Source: Bondarzewia mesenterica (Eukaryota; Basidiomycota; Agaricomycetes; Russulales; Bondarzewiaceae). Taken from it: a stretch of 64,000 nt of DNA. The stretch lies in the NCBI GenBank assembly GCA_004802705.1, contig SGPL01000074.1, positions 1 to 64,000 on the forward strand, written 5' to 3'. The notes under the pieces were generated by a model. The model was not told the DNA's origin and did no database searches. It saw only the letters and a program-made list of their open reading frames with translations. The position numbers and the translations under genes were made by a program. Within the stretch, counting starts at the first letter, position 1. Each line of letters begins with the position of its first letter. Shown here in pieces: positions 58,063 to 64,000 of the stretch.

Positions 58063-59184
58063 TCAAGTAACGGTGACGATCTCTCCCTTGCCATCTTTCA
58101 AGATGACAAGCTCGCAGTCCAGCTTCTCTCCAGTATCTAGACAGACGATATCAGTTGCATCAACAGGGTTTGTCTTGATCATCCGTCTCTCCATGAAAGA
58201 TCGTCCCAGAACGACGTCAAAGTGAGATTCCTCGGACAAGTAGACGGAGTGAATCGTCTTTGTGTGTCCAACAGTGATCGGCCACTTTCCAATGCTGCAG
58301 ATTGTGAGGTTAGTCAAGGTTAACACAAGCGAGGGGAAGATAATTCTGAACTTGACTAAACCACCATAGCCATAGTGACCTGGTGCCGCATCCGCTGGAA
58401 TAAAGCCATGCTTCATGGCAAACTTTCGTGAGATATAAACGTAACGGTAGCCATTCTTCAGCAACATCCGGACTAATGAGAGGAATTAGAAAGCTCGTTG
58501 ATCACATGCATGTCGTTGATACTTGCCATTCTGAACAGGTCCGATGCTGCCCATGATTGTCCTCACGCCATTCTCATTATGGAACTTCTCGAATTCTTTC
58601 TTAAACTTCGGCACCTCCTCGTGCTCGACCTTCGCAGCGGAACCCTTGCTGCGAATCGATGACCCGTCATGGTGAGAGTCTCGAGAGCCCGCACGAGAAG
58701 ACCCTGGCCTGCGATCAGGGCGGAAGAGATAGTACGAGAGATTGCGATAGGATGATTCGGAAGGAAGTGGTTCAGAAGGGTTTCGGAGGTATATAGTGGG
58801 GGTGTCATCAAATTCTGAGGGCGAGTTGTTCAGTCGCCAAACAAAGATGGTATAGTCTGCATCTGTACTCATTAAAAACATTAGGGGCTTTGAACGACAC
58901 GCGCCTATAAGCATACACAAGAGCATACCATCGTCAAGATTCCAGACAGAACCGCTCCATTCATACTTCAGCCAGCCCGACCCAACGCGTTGACCATGAT
59001 AATCAGTATTGGCCTTTCTGCTCAGCTTGTCAAAAAGTGCAAGGAGGGGCTCGTCGACTGTTCGAACCCGCCAAGTTATGGCAATTGACTAAACCTGGGA
59101 TATTAGTGGCTCACCAGAATGAACGATAGCAAACGACGATGAAGGTGTATGAACATTAAACATTGGAGGTTTAGTTGGTGCCAT
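58063..59184 (-). CDS. Retropepsin-like protein lacking the catalytic Asp-Thr-Gly, with PB1-like N-terminus
   Basis: The start MAPTKPPMFNVHTPSSSFAI (ATG at 59184) is followed by VDEPLLALFDKLSRKANTDY, VGSGWLKYEWSGSVWNLDDD, and ADYTIFVWRLNN, which looks like a small beta-grasp (PB1/ubiquitin-like) domain; this is inference. A Ser-rich linker (RPGSSRAGSRDSHHDGSSI) and a charged helix FKKEFEKFHNENGVRTIMG follow. The C-terminal domain reads RMLLKNGYRYVYISRKFAMK, HGFIPADAAPGHYGYGGL, IGKWPITVGHTKTIHSVYLS, and FDVVLGRSFMERRMIKTNP. That matches the retropepsin layout (xLxDTG..xxFIS..FA....G......V..xWPV.xG....DVxLG..Fx) but with Lys-Asn-Gly at the DTG position. It ends ELVILKDGKGEIVTVT. I recall conserved fungal homologues of this tail but no name. 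Confidence 0.65.
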
Positions 59185-59473
59185 TCAGTAGTCCAAGTAG
59201 CAGTGTTCAAAGGAAAGAGATTGGTAAAGCGATGGGTTGTTACTAGGCCCAGTCCGCAGCCAGCTAGGAGACAGCCGCGGTTCGAGTTCGGGCGATTTCA
59301 AATCTGAGGTCGGCAACCCATGACGTCATGGCTGCATAGTTATCCAGATATTCACCAGATATTGGCATTGTCAACACTCTGCTACGATATGCATAAAGAA
59401 AGCAGCGGAAAATGACCATCCAACTTTGCTCATTCTACTGAAACAGCAACCACTCTTCTGCCAGTGGTTATTT

Positions 59474-60340
59474 CTAATGATATTCGATGTAGCTTGAATA
59501 CGAGGATGAGTGCACCGTCGACAAATCGAGGCTGAAAAAGTCAAATTCGTTGTGCTCCGTGAAGTTAGAAGCTACATTCGAAGGATCGTCGACTGGGGTA
59601 CCGGTTGACGTGACGTAGGCGATAAGCTGGAAGCCATTGAGGTCGCCAGAACCAATGGAGCCACCTTCTCCGTGCCGTGCAATTCTTCAAGTTCAAAGGA
59701 TGTGATCAGCGATGTTTAGGACATGACTACTTGTACGACCTACCCGACACCGGAACGAAGCTTTGATGTGTGTGCTGTTCACGGTCGAATCGGGGAACAA
59801 AGTGACGATATGGCCAGCGTAAGGCGTAGGTTGAACGTAACCACAAAAATCAGAGGCGTGTGAGAATAATTCATCAATATCCATGGTGAAAAGCACACAT
59901 ACGCAGTCCAACGGGGTCAAAAGACGACTTCGCTGTTGTACGGCCACAAAGTGAATGAAAGACTGTTAGCCAGTCCCCCCAACACTGAGACCACTCCATC
60001 CGTCGCTGACGGGTGCCACAAGTTGAGCAATACTCAGTGGAGTGGGGCGTGCTCCCTGTAGTGGACGGTGGAAAAACAAGCCCGAAGGTCGTGTCAAGAT
60101 CGCTGTCCTGAAAACTCATTAATAAGTCGATAAAACGTAGATTACATGCACATAGAAACATACGTGATAGCCTTCGTAGCAAATGCTACTACTGGAATCG
60201 CAGTACGGCGAGTTGCCTGCGCAAAAACTGGAATGTATGATGGTGAGTTTCAGTGAGTAAGACAATGCTGCAGAAAATAGATTATTCTAACCAAGGCTAG
60301 CACAGACTAAGATAGTAGCAAAGGCTTTTATCAAGGTCAT
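59474..60340 (-). pseudogene. DOMON / cellobiose-dehydrogenase cytochrome-like protein, disrupted
   Basis: The start MTLIKAFATILVCASL is a signal peptide. Next: FCAGNSPYCDSSSSICYEGY, DSDLDTTFGLVFPPSTTGST, IAQLVAPVSDGWSGLSVGG, LANSLSFTLWPYNSEVVF, PRWTA, YVQPTPYAGHIVTLFPDSTV, and NSTHIKASFRCR. The last exon is IARHGEGGSIGSGDLNGFQL then SLDLSTVHSSSYSSYIEYH. These are DOMON (heme-binding cytochrome b-like) motifs of secreted wood-decay proteins. Reading them needs two frame changes, at C4 (about 60,042-60,046) and G6 (59,975-59,980 on the plus strand), crosses a TGA (59917-59919), and then meets an intron whose acceptor AG is absent (near 59,825-59,835). The two shifts lie in homopolymers and could be read errors; the stop and splice defect are harder to explain that way. 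Confidence 0.74.
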
Positions 60341-60738
60341 GTCTTGAAGCAGTTGAAGGCTCAAACCCGGTGTTCGTCCCCTAGAGTAAATACTGCCCGT
60401 CTTACCGAATAAGACCAAGAGCGTCCCCTACCTTTTTCCGCAGAAAAAGCGGTAGGGGAGGTGTTGGGCAGTTTTACTGGGCGTTGCATGACAAGAATAT
60501 CTGGTGGTGGAGTAGTGAAGCCCTGAAATTTGATAAACAGAGGGCGTCCGAAGAACTTGAAATCGACTCAGGGCCGTCGCTCGCGGAGGGACTTTTTTTG
60601 GAACCCCGACAATTATCCATTTCAGGACAGTAAGGCAAAATTAGTCTCCTTTGCACACTCGTCTCCCGGTTCTCCATACTTCGTACTCATCGACCAAGGA
60701 TCAACCAGAAGTGAGGTCGCACTTAGAACAATAATATA

Positions 60739-61313
60739 ATGTCGGACCCTCAGACTCGCGGAAAGGCTTGGCCTCTTGCCCCGGCTGACCTGAACAACCA
60801 GGTTCGTACCGTAGATTTTCATCTCATTGGCGACTTGCTCCTTCGCAAAACCTCACCTGTTCTGTCTGTCAGATCCTTGATCTCGTGCAGCAGGCTGCTA
60901 CATACAAGCAGCTTAAAAAAGGAGCCAATGAGGGTACGTTCGATGCTCACCATAAGAATTACGATGCGTACTCATGTGGATGGATCATCGGACAGCTACG
61001 AAGACCCTCAACCGTGGTATTGCGGAGTTCATCATCTTGACGGCAGACACGGAGCCCCTGGAAATCCTGCTTCATCTTCCCCTCCTGTGCGAGGAGAAGG
61101 TTCGTCGTCTACACTTTTTCATCGCGCTCCATACCGACGTCTTCTCTTTATCAGAACGTACCATACATCTTCATTGAGTCCAAGGCAGCTTTGGGACGGG
61201 CTTGCGGTGTTACCAGACCCGTTATCGCGGCGAGTGTCACCACCAACGAGCAGCGGGAGTTGCAGAGTCAAATCCTGACCGTGAAGAAGGCCATTGACAA
61301 GCTTATGGTTTAA
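60739..61313 (+). CDS. SNU13: U4/box C/D snoRNP protein SNU13 (NHP2L1/15.5K)
   Basis: This L7Ae-family protein binds the kink-turn of U4 snRNA and box C/D snoRNAs. Four exons (60739-60801, 60873-60933, 60996-about 61100, 61155-61313) encode 128 aa. The product starts [20 protein letters not shown], then [20 protein letters not shown], and the RNA-binding loop [40 protein letters not shown] and [20 protein letters not shown] follow, and the protein ends KKAIDKLMV. The [10 protein letters not shown] kink-turn motif and the 128-aa length match SNU13 rather than NHP2 or ribosomal L7Ae relatives. Confidence 0.96.
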
Positions 61314-61618
61314 GTTAGTAGGCGTTGTCATCGACGGAATCCGCAGTAGATGCTGTCCAAGTATGATCAAGTAGAAAATAATGACAAAATGATGTGTTGT
61401 CATACTTGGAACAGAGGATCCGATAAATCCATCAATGTTGCAGTGCCAGCACTAAGGTACTGTAGGGTTATTTCAAAAGGCGCCTATCAAATCATACAAT
61501 TGAATTTTCGATTTCATACAAATCCCATTCAAAATACTTCAAGAACCAACAAGGGCTAGTCAAAGACGACACAGGTACAATCGCAAAGAAAATGAAGCAA
61601 GAATCAGACCACCCGTGG
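61314..61618. other. Convergent intergenic region
   Basis: Flanks of SNU13 and UBC9; AT-rich, no coding evidence. Confidence 0.5.
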
Positions 61619-62508
61619 TTACTTGGGTATATTCTCGCGCGCTTGTAGCCGCACTCGTCTCCTGTAAGTGGCAGCATAGAGTGAGCTTTGCGTGTGGCAA
61701 ATAGATGGTTATAACTTACTCGTATGCCACTTTGTCATTTCTACCGCAAATCGGTGCTTCATTAGTACATGCATGGGCCACAATCAGTCGTGTGCGCTTA
61801 CTTGAACATCGTGTAGGCATCGCTCTGAGCTGGATCGTTCACGTTTGGATCATTCAAGAGAGCTTGGACACCCAAGACGATCTGTTTTTAAATGTAAAAT
61901 CCCGCTTTGATTTCAAACGTACCAGACATAGCATACCTGTTTAATGGTAATTGCGGGCTTCCACGATTTTTCTTCGTCCAGGATTGACAAACAGACAGTC
62001 CCAGACGGATAAACGTTGGGATGGAACAATGGTGGCGAAAATTTACCTGCCCGGTCTCAATGAATGACACCTCCAAGCACCGCTTGGATCGACTTACATT
62101 TTGGTGGCTTAGTGGGATAATCTGCAAAATTCATCGCTAATCGTTAATTATCCGGTATTGACGCGTCAAGTTACATACCTTCAGGGAATACCATCAGCAG
62201 TTTGTACAGGCCACCCTCCCATGGCGTCTTAGTCCAGCGAGATTTACGCGTCAAGGGCATTCATTACGGAGTGATAGGACAGGCCATCATACTCACCCCT
62301 TCTTTCCCTGGAATGCCGACTTCCCACTCCAAGAGATTCATGGAGCCATCTGCAGCTTTCGTAGGTTTTGCGTAAAAACCCTGCAAGCAGAAAGTAAGGT
62401 TATATTACAGGCATGTGTTCCAGTGATTAAATGTGTACGTACGAATGGATGATCCTTCCTCCACTGTTTCCGCTCTTCAGTCAAACGTGGGCGGCAAATA
62501 CCTGACAT
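61619..62508 (-). CDS. UBC9: SUMO-conjugating enzyme UBC9
   Basis: Ubc9 is the only SUMO E2. The start [20 protein letters not shown] (ATG at 62508) matches the family N-terminus. Next: [60 protein letters not shown], then [20 protein letters not shown] with the catalytic Cys. The protein continues [36 protein letters not shown], and ends [17 protein letters not shown]. The short exons of about 24-45 nt near DYPTKPPK and RDKVAYE are unusual but phase-consistent. The catalytic HPN-x-C region is intact. It diverges from the proteasome gene PRE2, with 251 bp between the starts. Confidence 0.96.
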
Positions 62509-62759
62509 AACTGCAACACAAGATCCGTGAATACTCTCAAAGTATTAGTTGTGATAGAGTTGGGGTGTGCTCTATGACCCTGCAACTTCGAATGGAATCG
62601 AATCTACTGCCAGTGGTCGGCGTCTACTCCCGTGTTGGATTAGTCATCCAGCTGAATGTCACGTGAAATTCCTCCAAATAACGCCAAACACACTGGACGC
62701 GCGGCACGCGCCACGGCCGCGTCAGCGAGACATAATTTACAGACTCATACTCGACGACA
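62509..62759. promoter_or_regulatory. Shared promoter region of UBC9 and PRE2
   Basis: A 251-bp divergent region must control a SUMO E2 and a 20S proteasome catalytic subunit. I did not find a yeast-type proteasome control element (ggtggcaaa). Confidence 0.55.
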
Positions 62760-63964
62760 ATGAATTCTTTCGCGACTCGGTTTTCGACTACAGAGGCAGA
62801 GAGGGAGATTAAGCAGTTGCAGAAGGAAGAGGATGAGATCTCAGATGCCATGTGGGGCTCAGCAGCTGGCTTTGGGAACCTGATGAACGGAACACATTCA
62901 TTCAATATCCCAGCGGTTGCAGACGTGAGTGTGATATCTTGCATGATCTCTGAATAAGTTTCAATAGGCCGACACTGTCATTCCTGCCAGCCCGCTGCGT
63001 TCCTCAGGCTGCATACGGACGACCACGCGGACCCCAACTGCAGAATTAAGATCCAGCACGGAACTACCACCCTTGCTTTCCGGTTCCAGGGAGGTGTTAT
63101 CGTTGCTGTTGATTCTAGAGCTACTGCTGGAAGCTATATCGGTATTTCCGAGGCCCTCAGCTTATTTCTTCTTCTGACCTCGTTATTTAGCATCCGGAAC
63201 CGTCAGGAAGGTTATTGAGATCAACCCTTACTTGCTTGGTACGATGGCTGGCGGTGCAGGTGTGTTCGTCCTAATTGCTACCATTGCACCTAATCTGACC
63301 TCCAACATCAGCCGACTGCCAGTACTGGGAGACATATCTTGGTATCCAATGTAGGTTGCATGAGTTGAGAAATAAGGAGCGGATATCAGTCGCCGCCGCT
63401 AGCAAGTACCTCAGCAACTTGGTATACAGCTATAAGGGGATGGGTCTCAGCATGGTACGTCACGAATTCAACCTGTCACTTGCATGTCCCTGATGCAGGT
63501 GCTGAGCAGGGCACCATGATTTGTGGTTGGGACAAAACCGGACCTGCGGTATTCTATGTGGACTCTGACGGGACGCGCTTAAAGGGTGATATATTTTCCG
63601 TCGGATCTGGTAGCACGTTCGCGTATGGTGTGCTCGACCAGGGATACAGATGGGATCTGACGGACGAGGAGGCGCAGGAGCTTGGGAGGAGGAGTATTTA
63701 TGCTGCGGGTCACCGCGATGCTTTCTCAGGTAACACATGTAACCTGTACCATGTGAAGGAAGATGGGTGGAAGTTCATCGGTGAGCCCTTCACGTCCCGA
63801 ATCCCCTTTTGCAGTTTTAAGTTGTGTTGCCAGGCAATTACGATATCACAACTTTGCACTACGATGGCCCAGGAGACGTACCGGGTGCAACAGGCGGTGG
63901 GTACGGGTACGAGGTTCGCACAGGCGGTCGGTCGTCAGTTTTGCGTCCCGCGGTTCCTGCATGA
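62760..63964 (+). CDS. PRE2: 20S proteasome catalytic subunit beta-5 (PRE2)
   Basis: This is the chymotrypsin-like subunit of the 20S core. The start [20 protein letters not shown] (ATG at 62760) begins the propeptide. [20 protein letters not shown] leads to [20 protein letters not shown], where the second residue after the Gly is the mature N-terminal catalytic Thr. The following exons read [68 protein letters not shown], and [20 protein letters not shown]. The rest reads [40 protein letters not shown], and a tail ending SVLRPAVPA. Thr1, Asp17, Lys33 region (SGTVRKVIE) and Ser129-type motifs are intact. Stop at 63962-63964; the window ends 36 bp later. Confidence 0.96.
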
Positions 63965-64000
63965 GTATTGTATGTTTGTTGTACGTTTATAGTCCCCATC

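Noticed and set aside
59041..59100. Possible tRNA T-arm (gttcgaaccc) near 59,060
   Set aside because: No matching acceptor, D arm or anticodon stem around it; it is inside an intron.
58063..59184. Idea that the retropepsin-like gene is part of an LTR retrotransposon
   Set aside because: No reverse transcriptase, integrase, long terminal repeat or primer-binding site nearby; the gene has several short introns and an N-terminal domain.
1..64000. CRISPR arrays, bacterial operons, ribosome binding sites, prophage
   Set aside because: The window is eukaryotic (spliceosomal introns, nuclear proteasome, tRNA introns); no spaced repeat arrays of CRISPR type were seen.

Overview
The window is eukaryotic and looks like a wood- or litter-associated Agaricomycete (mushroom-forming basidiomycete). 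The evidence is intron-dense housekeeping genes with 45-100 nt GT-AG introns and several micro-exons, a Plavaka-type transposase, a DUF6532 (Tnp-associated) gene, GH5 and DOMON carbohydrate-active remnants, and tRNA genes with short introns at position 37/38. Species cannot be named from sequence alone. Isolated n bases, an N-run (about 11,001-11,392) and many n's up to about 13,700 show a draft assembly with a poor patch.

Left end, 0-11 kb: COX13 (cytochrome c oxidase VIa) comes first, followed by a decayed, repeat-rich stretch. That stretch holds a 5'-truncated GH5 mannanase-like pseudogene, a small hypothetical ORF, a degenerate tandem repeat, a DUF6532-family pseudogene with two in-frame TAGs, and a nearly complete Plavaka transposase gene with one frameshift, which runs into the assembly gap. 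From 11.4 kb to 64 kb the window is mostly compact, conserved gene space: PPP4R2, an FYV7-like rRNA-processing candidate, eIF1, the SNRNP27 tri-snRNP protein, an RRM-like protein, the cap-binding protein CBC2, proteasome ATPase RPT3, P5C reductase, ALG13, TRM9, NAC-alpha, an OBAP/DUF1264 protein, TSC1 (hamartin), HSP90 with two heat-shock elements, a Ser/Pro-rich hypothetical, tRNA-Ser and two tRNA-Asn around SER1, a 2OG-Fe(II) oxygenase, RRP3, TRS130/TRAPPC10, ALG3, a GH5 exo-beta-1,3-glucanase, GPI15/PIG-H, a very large Ist1-TBC fusion protein, an unknown membrane protein, a retropepsin-like protein lacking its catalytic motif, a DOMON pseudogene, SNU13, UBC9 and PRE2.

Functional grouping: genes lie in divergent and convergent pairs with 40-600 bp between them, not in operons. 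RNA metabolism genes are frequent at 12.8-18.2 kb. Secretory and endomembrane genes lie at 41-56 kb: TRAPPII, ALG3, GPI15, a wall glucanase and the ESCRT/Rab-GAP fusion. Proteasome and SUMO genes lie at the right end (UBC9 and PRE2, divergent). I did not find an operon-like novel system. The most unusual items are the single-polypeptide Ist1-TBC fusion with a phosphosite-like repeat tail, and the retropepsin-fold protein whose catalytic Asp-Thr-Gly position reads Lys-Asn-Gly.
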